Shown here: piece by piece, positions 16,985-26,980 of the stretch
Layout of the letters: each line of letters starts with the position of its first letter
How positions within the stretch are numbered: position 1 is the stretch's first letter
Origin: Mesorhizobium waimense
GTDB lineage: Bacteria > Pseudomonadota > Alphaproteobacteria > Rhizobiales > Rhizobiaceae
NCBI RefSeq assembly: GCF_003601975.1
Contig: NZ_QZWZ01000012.1
Location: 124,001-188,000 of the forward strand
DNA: 64,000 bases
Direction: 5' to 3'
Notes under the pieces: generated by a model
Told to the model about the DNA's origin: nothing
The model's input: the letters and a program-made list of their open reading frames with translations, nothing else
Database searches by the model: none
Position numbers and translations under genes: made by a program

Positions 16985-17857
16985 ATGACCAAAACGCCCC
17001 CGGCTCACCCGCTCGATCACCTTGTGCTGCCGACCGTAAGCCTCGATGTCGCGCGGGCGCGACTTGCCTCGCTTGGCTTTGTCGTGGCACCGACCGGCAT
17101 CCATCCGTTCGGCACGGAAAATTGCTGCGTCTTCTTCGCCGACGGCACCTATCTGGAGCCACTCGCGGTCGGCGATAGACAGGCGGCGGCAAGCGCGATC
17201 GCAGAGGGCAATGTGTTCGTCGCGCGCGACCGCCTCTATCGCCACGGACTTGGCAATGAAGGGTTCTCCGCCTTAGTCCTCGGAACGACCGACGCCGATG
17301 CGGATCACGCGCGCTATGTCGAAGCCGGCCTGTCGGCCGGAGACGAACTGACTTTTTCGCGGGCTTTCAGCGATGCGAGCGGCAAGAGCGACACCGCGTC
17401 CTTCAAGCTGGCCTTCGCTGCAGGCGACGCGGCCACGGATGCGTTCCTGTTCGCTTGCGAGCGGATCAATGCGCCGATAAGCACAGCACTGCAGGCCCAT
17501 GCCAATGGCGTCACCGGCATTTCCGAAGTCGTGGCGGTCAGCGATCTGCCCGCGGGGCAGCGCCGGCTGATCTCGATCACCGCCGGCTCGCAGGGCAAGG
17601 ATGGCGATGTGTTCGAGTTGCCGAATGCAAAACTGACCATCCTGCATCCTGCCGCCTTTGCCACCCGCTTCGGCATTCCGGCCGGAGCGCCGTCGCAACT
17701 TCGTTTTGCGGCGATCGTCCTTTCGGTAGGCAGTGCCGACACCGTTGCAAGGCTGCTTGCAGCCGGGTCTGTTGAACACAACATACGCGGCAATGAAATT
17801 GTCGTGCCGCCGGCGTCCGGACAGGGCGCAGCCGTTATTTTCCGGGAGACCCCATGA
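16985..17857 (+). CDS. VOC-family protein with glyoxalase-like domain
   Basis: A 290-residue protein with the vicinal oxygen chelate layout: LDHLVLPTVSLDVARARLASLG at the N-terminus, then NCCVFFADGTYLEPLAV, whose Glu is a usual metal ligand, and a second half-module with GVTGISEVV. It resembles the glyoxalase-like domain family (Glyoxalase_3 type). Function is uncertain. Its last codons overlap the kdsA start (ATGA), so the two are translationally coupled; whether that has metabolic meaning is unclear. Confidence 0.72.
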   Translation: MTKTPPAHPLDHLVLPTVSLDVARARLASLGFVVAPTGIHPFGTENCCVFFADGTYLEPLAVGDRQAAASAIAEGNVFVARDRLYRHGLGNEGFSALVLGTTDADADHARYVEAGLSAGDELTFSRAFSDASGKSDTASFKLAFAAGDAATDAFLFACERINAPISTALQAHANGVTGISEVVAVSDLPAGQRRLISITAGSQGKDGDVFELPNAKLTILHPAAFATRFGIPAGAPSQLRFAAIVLSVGSADTVARLLAAGSVEHNIRGNEIVVPPASGQGAAVIFRETP

Positions 17858-18684
17858 GCAAGCCCAATTCGTCAGTCACCGTCGGCAAGGTCGTGTTCGC
17901 CAACACAGCGCCGCTGTCGCTGATAGCCGGACCGTGCCAACTGGAATCGCGCCAGCACGCTTTCGACATGGCCGGGGCGCTCAAGGAACTGACCGGGAAG
18001 CTCGGCATCGGGCTCGTCTACAAGACCAGCTACGACAAGGCCAACCGGACCTCGCTCGGCGGCACGCGCGGCGCCGGGCTCGATGCAGCGCTGCCGGTGT
18101 TCGACGATTTGCGCAAGGAATTCTCGCTGCCAATTCTGACCGACATCCACACCGAAGAGCAGTGCGCGCTGGTCGCGCCGCATGTCGACATCCTGCAGAT
18201 ACCGGCCTTCCTGTCGCGGCAGACCGATCTGCTGATCGCCGCAGCCAAGACCGGCAAGGTGGTCAATGTGAAGAAGGGCCAGTTCCTGGCGCCATGGGAC
18301 ATGAAGAACGTCGTCGCCAAGGTGACGGGCTCAGGCAATGCCAATGTGCTGGTCACCGAGCGCGGCGCATCCTTCGGCTACAACACGCTGGTCTCCGACA
18401 TGCGCGCGCTGCCGATCATGGCCGAGATCGGCGCGCCGGTGATTTTCGACGCCACGCATTCGGTGCAGCAGCCGGGCGGGCAGGGCGGATCCACAGGTGG
18501 CGACCGCCGCTTCGTCGAGACGCTGGCGCGCGCCGCGGCCGCGGTCGGTGTCGCCGGCGTGTTCATCGAGACGCATCAGGATCCCGACAACGCGCCCTCC
18601 GACGGTCCCAACATGGTGCCGCTCAAGGACCTGCCGGCGCTGCTCGAAAGGCTGATGGCGTTCGACCGGGTCGCCAAGGGCTAG
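17854..18684 (+). CDS. kdsA: 3-deoxy-8-phosphooctulonate synthase (KDO-8-P synthase)
   Basis: Condenses phosphoenolpyruvate with arabinose 5-phosphate to make KDO-8-phosphate for lipopolysaccharide. The 276-residue protein has the hallmark IAGPCQLES, KTSYDKANRTS, PILTDIHTEEQC and VKKGQFLAPWDMKN segments and the late DATHSVQQPGG. Its ATG overlaps the stop of the VOC gene. The kdsA-then-eno order is common in alphaproteobacteria, although here dodecin, a PRC-barrel gene and a small lipoprotein gene lie between them. Confidence 0.95.
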   Translation: MSKPNSSVTVGKVVFANTAPLSLIAGPCQLESRQHAFDMAGALKELTGKLGIGLVYKTSYDKANRTSLGGTRGAGLDAALPVFDDLRKEFSLPILTDIHTEEQCALVAPHVDILQIPAFLSRQTDLLIAAAKTGKVVNVKKGQFLAPWDMKNVVAKVTGSGNANVLVTERGASFGYNTLVSDMRALPIMAEIGAPVIFDATHSVQQPGGQGGSTGGDRRFVETLARAAAAVGVAGVFIETHQDPDNAPSDGPNMVPLKDLPALLERLMAFDRVAKG

Positions 18685-18758
18685 TCGCCCGCGCTTGTCG
18701 TCCGCCGGAGCCGGTTGTAGGCTTGCCTTGCAACTTAGCGTCTTGGCAGGAGGAAGCC

Positions 18759-18962
18759 ATGTCCGTCGCCCGCGTCACCGAGATCACATCGTCGTCCAAG
18801 AAGAGCTTTCAGGACGCTATCGAGAAGGGAATTGCGCGCGCCGCAAAGACCCTCAAGAACGTCGAGGGCGCCTGGATCCAGGACCAGAAGATCGTCGTCG
18901 TGGACGGCAAGATCGCCGCTTACCGGGTCAATATGAAGGTCACTTTCATTCTGGCTGAGTAA
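18759..18962 (+). CDS. dodecin family flavin-binding protein
   Basis: A 67-residue protein matching dodecin from end to end: SVARVTEITSSSKKSFQDAI, the KNVEGAWIQDQKI strand with the conserved Trp that stacks on flavin, and YRVNMKVTFIL. Dodecins form hollow dodecamers that store or buffer flavins. A strong GGCAGGAGG precedes the ATG. The frame opens far upstream, but that is only another frame of kdsA. Confidence 0.9.
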   Translation: MSVARVTEITSSSKKSFQDAIEKGIARAAKTLKNVEGAWIQDQKIVVVDGKIAAYRVNMKVTFILAE

Positions 18963-19049
18963 ACCAAACGAAGCCGAAGAAAAGTCTGGAACCTTCGTCA
19001 GCGGCCCTCATTGTCAATGCATAGTGGCAGAGACAGAGAGGAGCACACC

Positions 19050-19415
19050 ATGACAACCCAGACCGGGCATACCGAAGCCATTGCAGCCTCGCGCGTCATC
19101 GGCACGTCGGTCTACAACACCGAAGGCACGCACATCGGCAGCATCGAGGACGTCATGCTCGACAAGACCTCGAACGGCATCATGTTCGCGGTAATCGGCT
19201 TTGGCGGATTTCTCGGCATCGGCGAGAAGTATCACGCCATCCCATGGGCAAGCCTCGACTATGACGAGGACAAGGGCGGCTATGTCGTGCCGTTCTCCAA
19301 GGAGCAGCTGAAATCAGCTCCGGCCTATTCGATCAACGAACTGACGGGCGCTGACGGCGAACTGGCGCGCGATGCGTCATACGACTACTACAAGGTCGCC
19401 CCCTACTGGCACTGA
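19050..19415 (+). CDS. PRC-barrel domain protein
   Basis: A 121-residue protein with one PRC-barrel: SRVIGTSVYNTEGTHIGSIEDVMLD, then FAVIGFGGFLGIGEKYHAIP. Such proteins are common in rhizobia and often stress-related; the molecular role is unknown. The start is the ATG at 19050, preceded by GAGAGGAG; the frame opens at 19011. A strong terminator follows at 19443-19471. Confidence 0.85.
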   Translation: MTTQTGHTEAIAASRVIGTSVYNTEGTHIGSIEDVMLDKTSNGIMFAVIGFGGFLGIGEKYHAIPWASLDYDEDKGGYVVPFSKEQLKSAPAYSINELTGADGELARDASYDYYKVAPYWH

Positions 19416-19442
19416 CCGGCTGAGCCAGCCCAGCTGGAATCG

Positions 19443-19471
19443 AAAGGGCCCCCGCATGGCGGGGGCCCTTT
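19443..19471. terminator. GC-rich terminator shared by two convergent genes
   Basis: A 12-bp perfect stem (19443-19454 with 19460-19471, five-base loop), with TTTT on the plus side and AAA on the minus side, sits between the PRC-barrel stop and the convergent small lipoprotein stop. Confidence 0.8.
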
Positions 19472-19485
19472 TCTGCGAAGACAAC

Positions 19486-19608
19486 CTACTCCGCTGCGTT
19501 GAGGGTCGACAATTGCACCGCGCCCTGCGGTGGCTTCTGGCTGTCGCACGATGTCAGGAACGCCGCCGCGATCAGGAACAAACTCACGATACCGCTCAAC
19601 TGGGACAT
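19486..19608 (-). CDS. 40-residue lipoprotein
   Basis: A tiny exported lipoprotein: a hydrophobic signal GIVSLFLIAAAFLTSC ending in an LTSC lipobox with Cys21, then Asp22 and a short polar tail (SQKPPQGAVQLSTLNAAE). AGGAGG lies about eight bases before the ATG. Lipobox plus a strong ribosome binding site make it credible despite its size. Asp at +2 is the inner-membrane retention signal in enteric bacteria; whether that rule applies here is uncertain. Role unknown. Confidence 0.7.
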   Translation of the reverse strand: MSQLSGIVSLFLIAAAFLTSCDSQKPPQGAVQLSTLNAAE

Positions 19609-19807
19609 GGCGAAACTCCTCCTGTTTCGCCCCGCGCGGGAGAATCATAGACCAAAAACCAGTTTGCCGCGCATGACTTATGATGACAGAAATTTGCGCT
19701 TCGTGAATCGGCGCAGCGGCACTATTTGCGAGCCGCCCGATTGCCTTTTGCAGCGCTTTGGCTAAGAGGGGCGCGACGCTTCAATCGATCAATCGGGGAC
19801 ATCGCAA

Positions 19808-21082
19808 ATGACCGCCATCATCGACATTGTCGGGCGTGAAATCCTGGACAGCCGTGGAAATCCGACCGTCGAGGTCGATGTGGTGCTGGAGGACGGCTCG
19901 ATGGGCCGCGCCGCGGTGCCTTCGGGCGCCTCGACCGGCGCCCATGAGGCGGTCGAGTTGCGCGACGGCGGCCCCCGTTATCTCGGCAAAGGCGTGCTCA
20001 AGGCCGTCGAGGCCGTCAACGGCGAGCTGTTCGAGGCGATCGGCGGCATGGAAGCCGAAAACCAGATCCATATCGACCAGACCATGATCGAGCTCGACGG
20101 CACGCCCAACAAGAGCCGGCTCGGCGCCAACGCCATCCTCGGCGTGTCGCTGGCGGTCGCTAAGGCTGCCGCCGAAGCGGCCGGCCTGCCGCTCTACCGC
20201 TATGTCGGCGGTGCCAAGGCGCATGTGCTGCCGGTGCCGATGATGAACATCATCAATGGCGGCGCCCATGCCGACAACCCGATCGACTTCCAGGAATTCA
20301 TGATCCTGCCGATCGGCGCGCCGACGCTGCGCGACGGCGTGCGCTGGGGCTCGGAGATCTTCCACACGCTACGCAAGAAGCTGAAGGATGCCGGCCACAA
20401 CACCAATGTCGGCGACGAGGGCGGCTTTGCTCCCAACCTCAAGAGCGCGCCGTCGGCGCTCGATTTCATCATGGAATCGATCGAGCAGGCCGGCTTCAAG
20501 CCGGGCGAGGACGTGGCGCTTGGTCTCGACTGTGCGGCGACCGAGTTCTTCAAGGACGGCAACTACGTCTATGAAGGCGAGAAGAAGACCCGCGATCCGA
20601 AGGCGCAGGCCAAGTACCTGGCCAAGCTCGCCGCCGACTATCCGATCATCTCGATCGAGGACGGCCTCTCCGAGGACGACTGGGAAGGCTGGAAGATCCT
20701 GACCGACCTGATCGGCAAGAAGACGCAGCTGGTCGGCGACGATCTGTTCGTCACCAACACGGCGCGGCTGCGCGACGGCATCCGCATGGGCGTCGCCAAT
20801 TCGATCCTGGTCAAGGTCAACCAGATCGGCTCGCTGACCGAGACGCTCGATGCGGTCGAGACCGCGCACAAGGCCGCCTATACCGCCGTCATGTCGCACC
20901 GCTCGGGCGAAACCGAGGATTCGACCATCGCCGATCTGGCGGTCGCCACCAATTGCGGGCAGATCAAGACCGGCTCGCTGTCGCGCTCCGACCGCATGGC
21001 CAAGTACAACCAGCTTATCCGCATCGAGGAAGAGCTCGGCAAGCAGGCGCGCTATGCCGGCAAGTCGATCGTGAAAAGCTGA
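19808..21082 (+). CDS. eno: enolase
   Basis: Interconverts 2-phosphoglycerate and phosphoenolpyruvate in glycolysis. The full-length 424-residue protein shows REILDSRGNPTVEVDV, PSGASTGAHEAVELRDG, VGDEGGFAP, the metal-binding DDLFVTN and the signature SHRSGETEDSTIADLAVA. Directly upstream of ftsB and the pyruvate dehydrogenase genes, it is part of a lower-glycolysis block. A terminator follows. Confidence 0.97.
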   Translation: MTAIIDIVGREILDSRGNPTVEVDVVLEDGSMGRAAVPSGASTGAHEAVELRDGGPRYLGKGVLKAVEAVNGELFEAIGGMEAENQIHIDQTMIELDGTPNKSRLGANAILGVSLAVAKAAAEAAGLPLYRYVGGAKAHVLPVPMMNIINGGAHADNPIDFQEFMILPIGAPTLRDGVRWGSEIFHTLRKKLKDAGHNTNVGDEGGFAPNLKSAPSALDFIMESIEQAGFKPGEDVALGLDCAATEFFKDGNYVYEGEKKTRDPKAQAKYLAKLAADYPIISIEDGLSEDDWEGWKILTDLIGKKTQLVGDDLFVTNTARLRDGIRMGVANSILVKVNQIGSLTETLDAVETAHKAAYTAVMSHRSGETEDSTIADLAVATNCGQIKTGSLSRSDRMAKYNQLIRIEEELGKQARYAGKSIVKS

Positions 21083-21105
21083 TCTCCGGACCATGTCCAG
21101 CAACG

Positions 21106-21133
21106 AAAAGGGCGGGAACATTCCCGCCCTTTT
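21106..21133 (+). terminator. enolase terminator
   Basis: Inverted repeat 21106-21118 with 21121-21133 (GC core GGGCGGGA/TCCCGCCC flanked by A and T runs), followed by TTTTGTTTTT. It lies 24 bp after the eno stop. Confidence 0.85.
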
Positions 21134-21218
21134 GTTTTTCGCGGCTGCCGAATCCGGTCGTCCGTAACCGTCCATTAAGCACAATCGGCGAGAAAGAGGC
21201 GTTGAGAGGACGAGCGCC

Positions 21219-21542
21219 ATGTGGACACGCCAGCACAAGCAGAGAAACACCGGCCGGCTGATCATCCCCTCGCTCTGCGTGCTGTTTCTGGCCTATTTCG
21301 GCTTCCACGCCTACCATGGCGAGTTCGGTATCTACTCCAAGTACCAGCTCGAGGCCCAGGCGGTCGATCTGCAGGGCAAACTCGATGCCATCAAGGCGCG
21401 CCGGGTCGACCTCGAGCGCCGTGTCCAGCTGATGCATGAAGGTACGCTGGAGAAGGACATGCTTGACGAGCAGGCGCGCAAGGCGCTCAATGTGTCTCAT
21501 GCCGACGAAATCACCATCATGCTGCCGGCCTCAGCGAAATAA
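21219..21542 (+). CDS. ftsB: septum formation initiator family protein (FtsB/DivIC)
   Basis: A 107-residue bitopic protein: a basic N-terminus, one transmembrane helix (about 14-30, RLIIPSLCVLFLAYFGFHAY) and a periplasmic coiled coil (about 42-75), as in FtsB, which links FtsL and FtsQ in the divisome. Location immediately after eno is the standard place for ftsB in proteobacteria and supports the call. Confidence 0.82.
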   Translation: MWTRQHKQRNTGRLIIPSLCVLFLAYFGFHAYHGEFGIYSKYQLEAQAVDLQGKLDAIKARRVDLERRVQLMHEGTLEKDMLDEQARKALNVSHADEITIMLPASAK

Positions 21543-21600
21543 CTGAAACTCAGTTAATCGATGTTATTTTCAATGATTTTAATCGCTTAGACGCATGACA

Positions 21601-21702
21601 GCCATGCATTTTTCTGCATGGCGAAACGCTTTCCCGCATGTTAGCCTTGCTCAAATCGGTGGGGAGAGCTGATCTCCCTCAGAGCAGATTTCATCCTGCT
21701 CT
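21601..21702 (+). promoter_or_regulatory. three consecutive hairpins in the pdhA leader
   Basis: The 195-bp gap before pdhA contains three perfect stems: GCCATGCA/TGCATGGC (21601-21622), GGGAGA/TCTCCC (21662-21678) and AGAGCAG/CTGCTCT (21681-21702). The first could end ftsB transcripts; the last two lie 36-76 bp before the pdhA start and could shape the leader mRNA. Confidence 0.4.
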
Positions 21703-21737
21703 AATGTCCGCAAAGAGACGCCAACAGGGAGTGATGC

Positions 21738-22769
21738 ATGGCCACCGCCGCCAGAAAAGCGCCTGCCAAATCCGTAAAATCATCGGGACTTTCCGCCCCC
21801 AAGCCAGCTGATTTCACCAAGGACGAGGAGCTTGCCGCCTACCGGCACATGCTGCTCATCCGCCGCTTCGAGGAGAAGGCCGGTCAGCTTTATGGCATGG
21901 GCTTCATCGGCGGCTTCTGCCACCTCTATATTGGCCAGGAAGCGGTCGTCACCGGCATGAAGATGGCGCTGATCGACGGCGACCAGATGATCACCGCCTA
22001 CCGCGACCACGGCCACATGCTGGCGATGGAACTGTCGCCGCGCGGCGTTATGGCCGAATTGACCGGGCGCCGCGGCGGCTTGTCGAAGGGCAAGGGCGGC
22101 TCCATGCACATGTTCTCCAAGGAGAAGCACTTCTATGGCGGCCACGGCATCGTCGGCGCGCAGGTGTCGCTCGGCACCGGGCTCGCCTTCGCTAATCGGT
22201 ATCGCGAAAACAAGAATGTTTCACTGACCTATTTCGGCGACGGCGCCGCCAATCAGGGCCAGGTCTATGAAAGCTTCAACATGGCCTCGCTGTGGAAGCT
22301 GCCGGTGATCTTCATCATCGAGAACAACCGCTATGCCATGGGCACCTCGGTGTCGCGCTCGTCGGCCGAGACCGACTTTTCGCACCGCGGCGCCTCGTTC
22401 AAGATTCCAGGCATCCAGGTCGACGGCATGGACGTGCGCGCCGTGAAGGCCGCCGCCGACCTCGCCACCGAATGGTGCCGTGCCGGCAACGGTCCGCTGA
22501 TCCTCGAAATGCAGACCTACCGCTATCGCGGCCATTCGATGTCCGACCCGGCGAAGTATCGTTCCAAGGAAGAAGTGCAGAAGATGCGCTCCGAGCATGA
22601 CCCGATCGAGCAGGTCAAGGCGCGGCTGATCGACAAGAAATGGGCAAGCGAGGACGAGCTCAAGACCATCGACAAGGAAGTCCGCGACATCGTCGCCGAC
22701 GCCGCCGATTTTGCCCAGAACGACGCAGAGCCGGATCCGTCCGAGCTCTGGACCGATATCGTACTGTAA
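21738..22769 (+). CDS. pdhA: pyruvate dehydrogenase E1 component, alpha subunit
   Basis: With PdhB, decarboxylates pyruvate on thiamine diphosphate and reductively acetylates the E2 lipoyl domain. The 343-residue protein has an Ala/Lys-rich N-terminal leader (about 1-28), then LLIRRFEEKAGQLYGMGFIGGFCHLYIGQEA-type E1 alpha sequence, RDHGHMLA, the TPP motif GDGAANQG ending in ENN (GDG-x(n)-NN), and YRYRGHSMSDP with the regulatory-loop serines. An AGGGAG ribosome binding site precedes the ATG. First gene of the PDH operon; spacing to pdhB is 15 bp. Confidence 0.96.
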   Translation: MATAARKAPAKSVKSSGLSAPKPADFTKDEELAAYRHMLLIRRFEEKAGQLYGMGFIGGFCHLYIGQEAVVTGMKMALIDGDQMITAYRDHGHMLAMELSPRGVMAELTGRRGGLSKGKGGSMHMFSKEKHFYGGHGIVGAQVSLGTGLAFANRYRENKNVSLTYFGDGAANQGQVYESFNMASLWKLPVIFIIENNRYAMGTSVSRSSAETDFSHRGASFKIPGIQVDGMDVRAVKAAADLATEWCRAGNGPLILEMQTYRYRGHSMSDPAKYRSKEEVQKMRSEHDPIEQVKARLIDKKWASEDELKTIDKEVRDIVADAADFAQNDAEPDPSELWTDIVL

Positions 22770-22784
22770 GGGGAGGGCAAGGAC

Positions 22785-24170
<1,386 letters not shown>

Positions 24171-24189
24171 TGATTAGGGGGAGGTTGCG

Positions 24190-24468
24190 GTGGCGACTGC
24201 GAAAGAGACACGACGGATTGCCTGGGCTATTTTCTGGCGCGCAGGGCTGACAGGCATTCTTCTCGGCTTTATCTGTGGTTTTGTGTTCGGATTTGTCGTC
24301 AGTTTTATTGGAGCGATGGCCGGCGTTGATCGGCAACTTCTTCAGAAAGTAAGTGGGTGGGGTGGCGGCATTCTAGGACTGATCGCCTCTTTCCTAGCAC
24401 TCAACTATTTCCTCGCTTGGTCGATCGGCAGACCGATTGGGGGGAGGACTCTTTCGCTGTCTGTATAA
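24190..24468 (+). CDS. small membrane protein inserted in the pdh operon
   Basis: A 92-residue protein with two predicted transmembrane helices (about 17-44, with FICGFVFGFVVSFIGAM, and 58-78), a GTG start at 24190 and GGGGGAGG in front. It lies between pdhB and pdhC in the same direction, with 19 and 53 bp gaps. It looks more AT-rich and less alphaproteobacterial in codon use than its neighbours, which suggests later insertion. No family is recognised. Confidence 0.6.
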   Translation: MATAKETRRIAWAIFWRAGLTGILLGFICGFVFGFVVSFIGAMAGVDRQLLQKVSGWGGGILGLIASFLALNYFLAWSIGRPIGGRTLSLSV

Positions 24469-24521
24469 GCGCTGCTTGCCGTTGATACGGTGAACGCATT
24501 TCGCTTGGGAGAAGGATACCT

Positions 24522-25886
24522 ATGCCAATCAACATCACCATGCCGGCGCTCTCACCCACGATGGAAGAGGGCAATCTTTCCAAGTGGCTTGTGAAAGAGG
24601 GCGACAAGGTTTCGCCGGGCGACGTGATCGCCGAGATCGAGACCGACAAGGCGACTATGGAGGTCGAGGCCGTCGATGAAGGCACGGTTGCCAAGCTGGT
24701 CGTTCCAGCCGGCACCGAAGGCGTCAAGGTCAATGCGCTGATCGCGGTGCTTGTGGCCGAAGGCGAGGATGCAGGAGCAGCTGCCAAGAGCGGCGGCGCT
24801 GCCGCGCCGGCGAAGGCGGAGGCACCCAAGGCTGAGGCTGCCAAGGCCGAAGCGCCGAAGTCGGAACCCGCTGCAGCGCCGGCCCCCAAAGCAGAAGCGG
24901 CGCCGGTTGCCAATGGCCACGCGGCTGGCGAGCGTACCTTCGCGTCGCCGCTTGCCCGGCGCATTGCCAAGGATGCCGGCGTCGATGTCTCGGCGGTGAC
25001 GGGCACCGGCCCGCATGGTCGGGTCGTCAAGGCCGATGTCGAGGCGGCGATTGCCGGTGGTGGCGCCAAGGCGGCCCCGGCCGCGAAAGCAGCGCCCGCC
25101 GGCGCACCCGCACCCGCGGCTGCTGCGCCCAAGGCGATGTCGGACGATCAGGTGCTAAAACTGTTCGCCGAAGGCTCCTACGAGCTCGTCCCGCACGACA
25201 ATATGCGCAAGACCATTGCGCGGCGGCTGGTCGAGGCCAAGAGCACCATCCCGCATTTCTACCTGACGCTTGACTGCGAGCTTGATGCGCTCTTGGCGCT
25301 GCGTACGCAGCTCAACGCGGCAGCACCGGTGAAGAAGACCGAGAAGGGCGAGGCGCCTGCCTACAAGCTCTCGGTCAATGACATGGTGATCAAGGCAATG
25401 GCGATGGCGCTGAAGGCGGTGCCTGATGCCAATGCGTCGTGGACCGACAGCGCCATGGTCAAGCACAAGCACGCCGATGTCGGCGTCGCGGTGTCGATTC
25501 CCGGTGGCCTGATCACGCCGATCATTCGCCGCGCCGAGGAAAAGACGCTGTCCACCATCTCCAACGAGATGAAGGACTTGGCCAGCCGCGCCCGCAGCCG
25601 CAAGCTGAAGCCGGAAGAATATCAGGGCGGCACGACGGCGGTGTCCAATCTGGGCATGTTCGGCGTCAAGGACTTTGCCGCCGTCATCAATCCGCCGCAT
25701 GCGACGATCCTGGCGGTCGGCGCCGGCGAGGAGCGGGCGGTGGTGAAGAACGGCGAGATCAAGATCGCGACCGTCATGTCGGTGACACTGTCGACCGACC
25801 ACCGGGCCGTCGACGGCGCGTTGGGTGCGGAACTGCTCGGCGCCTTCAAGCGCATGATCGAAAACCCGATGGGCATGCTGGTCTAG
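24522..25886 (+). CDS. pdhC: dihydrolipoamide acetyltransferase, PDH E2
   Basis: Core of the pyruvate dehydrogenase complex: carries acetyl groups on its lipoyl arm and passes them to CoA. The 454-residue protein has one lipoyl domain (1-80, EIETDKATMEVEAVDEG), a long Ala/Pro/Lys linker, a peripheral subunit-binding domain (about 143-180, FASPLARRIAKDAGVD), a second Ala/Pro linker, and the catalytic domain (about 225-454), with the active-site STDHRAVDGALGA near the end. An AGAAGGA site precedes the ATG. Confidence 0.96.
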   Translation: MPINITMPALSPTMEEGNLSKWLVKEGDKVSPGDVIAEIETDKATMEVEAVDEGTVAKLVVPAGTEGVKVNALIAVLVAEGEDAGAAAKSGGAAAPAKAEAPKAEAAKAEAPKSEPAAAPAPKAEAAPVANGHAAGERTFASPLARRIAKDAGVDVSAVTGTGPHGRVVKADVEAAIAGGGAKAAPAAKAAPAGAPAPAAAAPKAMSDDQVLKLFAEGSYELVPHDNMRKTIARRLVEAKSTIPHFYLTLDCELDALLALRTQLNAAAPVKKTEKGEAPAYKLSVNDMVIKAMAMALKAVPDANASWTDSAMVKHKHADVGVAVSIPGGLITPIIRRAEEKTLSTISNEMKDLASRARSRKLKPEEYQGGTTAVSNLGMFGVKDFAAVINPPHATILAVGAGEERAVVKNGEIKIATVMSVTLSTDHRAVDGALGAELLGAFKRMIENPMGMLV

Positions 25887-25900
25887 GAAAGGAAAAGGCG

Positions 25901-26326
25901 GTGCGGAAATTCTTCACCAGCCTTTTCGCTTTCATCCTTTCCGGTCTCGCTGGCGGGCTGGTGGTGCAGGAACTGGCCGTCCTCACCGGCGCGACGGAAG
26001 AGTACATACTGGTTTTCGCGGCGACGGTCCTGATCATCATCGTCGTGACGGTAATCTTCTTTCTGGTCCAGTTCCGCGCCGAGCCGGTTCGAGCGGTCGA
26101 CCGGATGTTGTGGTGGCTGCTTGCGGTTTTCGCACTAACGCTGCTGGCGCTCGCCGGCTGGACGTTTTCCGTGCCGGCCGAGAACCGCGCGACCGCAAGC
26201 GATCTTTCGATCGTTGCCGGGCTGATCCTGCCCGGCGTCGTGGCGATCATCGTGCAATGGCTGTTCGTGCGCTGGCGCCTCAAAGGCTCGGCGGCGGGGT
26301 TCGGCAGGGGTGGGACAAACGCATGA
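25901..26326 (+). CDS. small integral membrane protein
   Basis: A 141-residue protein with four predicted helices (about 6-25, 36-58, 70-92 and 100-122), rich in Ile, Val and Leu. Initiation is at GTG 25901, 14 bp after the pdhC stop and behind AAAGGAAAAGG; the upstream open frame is only pdhC read out of frame. It overlaps the GDSL hydrolase start by 4 bp. Family not recognised. Its place in the operon suggests co-expression with PDH, but no enzymatic link is evident. Confidence 0.65.
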   Translation: MRKFFTSLFAFILSGLAGGLVVQELAVLTGATEEYILVFAATVLIIIVVTVIFFLVQFRAEPVRAVDRMLWWLLAVFALTLLALAGWTFSVPAENRATASDLSIVAGLILPGVVAIIVQWLFVRWRLKGSAAGFGRGGTNA

Positions 26327-26961
26327 AGACAATTCTCTGCTTTGGCGATTCGCTGACCTGGGGCTATGACGCCGCCAGCCTCGGCCGCCATGCGCTGGAA
26401 GACCGCTGGCCAAGCGTGCTGCGCGCAACTTTGGGCGGCAACATCGAGGTCATCGCTGACGGCCTGAACGGCCGCACCACGGCCTTCGACGACCACCTGG
26501 CCGGCGCCGACCGCAACGGCGCAAGACTGTTGCCGACGGTGCTGATGACGCATGCGCCACTCGACCTGATCATCATCATGCTCGGCGCCAACGACATGAA
26601 GCCGTGGATCCACGGCAATCCGGTCGCGGCCAAGCAAGGCATGCAGCGGCTGATCGATATCGTGCGCGGCCACGACTACCCGTTCGACTGGCCGGCGCCG
26701 CAGATCCTGCTCGTTGCGCCGCCCGCGGTCAGCCGCACCGACAATGCCGAGTTCAAGGAAATGTTCGCCGGCGGCGACGAAGCGTCAAAACGGCTGGCAC
26801 CGCAATATTCGGCACTTGCCGACGAGGCCGGCTGCGGCTTCTTCGATGCCGGCACGGTGGCGACGACCACGCCGCTCGATGGCGTCCACCTCGATGCCGA
26901 AAACACGCGAAACATCGGCAAGGCGCTGGCACCGCTGGTGCGCGTGATGCTGGAACTCTAG
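26323..26961 (+). CDS. SGNH/GDSL-family hydrolase
   Basis: A 212-residue cytoplasmic esterase/acyl-hydrolase with the four SGNH blocks: block I FGDSLTWGYD (nucleophile Ser9), block II Gly in IADGLNGRTT, block III LGANDMK (Asn), and block V DGVHLDAEN (catalytic Asp and His). It resembles arylesterase-type members with no signal peptide. The ATG at 26323 overlaps the previous stop, and lpd follows 19 bp later, so it is inside the PDH operon. The substrate is unknown. Confidence 0.83.
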   Translation: MKTILCFGDSLTWGYDAASLGRHALEDRWPSVLRATLGGNIEVIADGLNGRTTAFDDHLAGADRNGARLLPTVLMTHAPLDLIIIMLGANDMKPWIHGNPVAAKQGMQRLIDIVRGHDYPFDWPAPQILLVAPPAVSRTDNAEFKEMFAGGDEASKRLAPQYSALADEAGCGFFDAGTVATTTPLDGVHLDAENTRNIGKALAPLVRVMLEL

Positions 26962-26980
26962 AAAATCAGGGAGAAAACCC

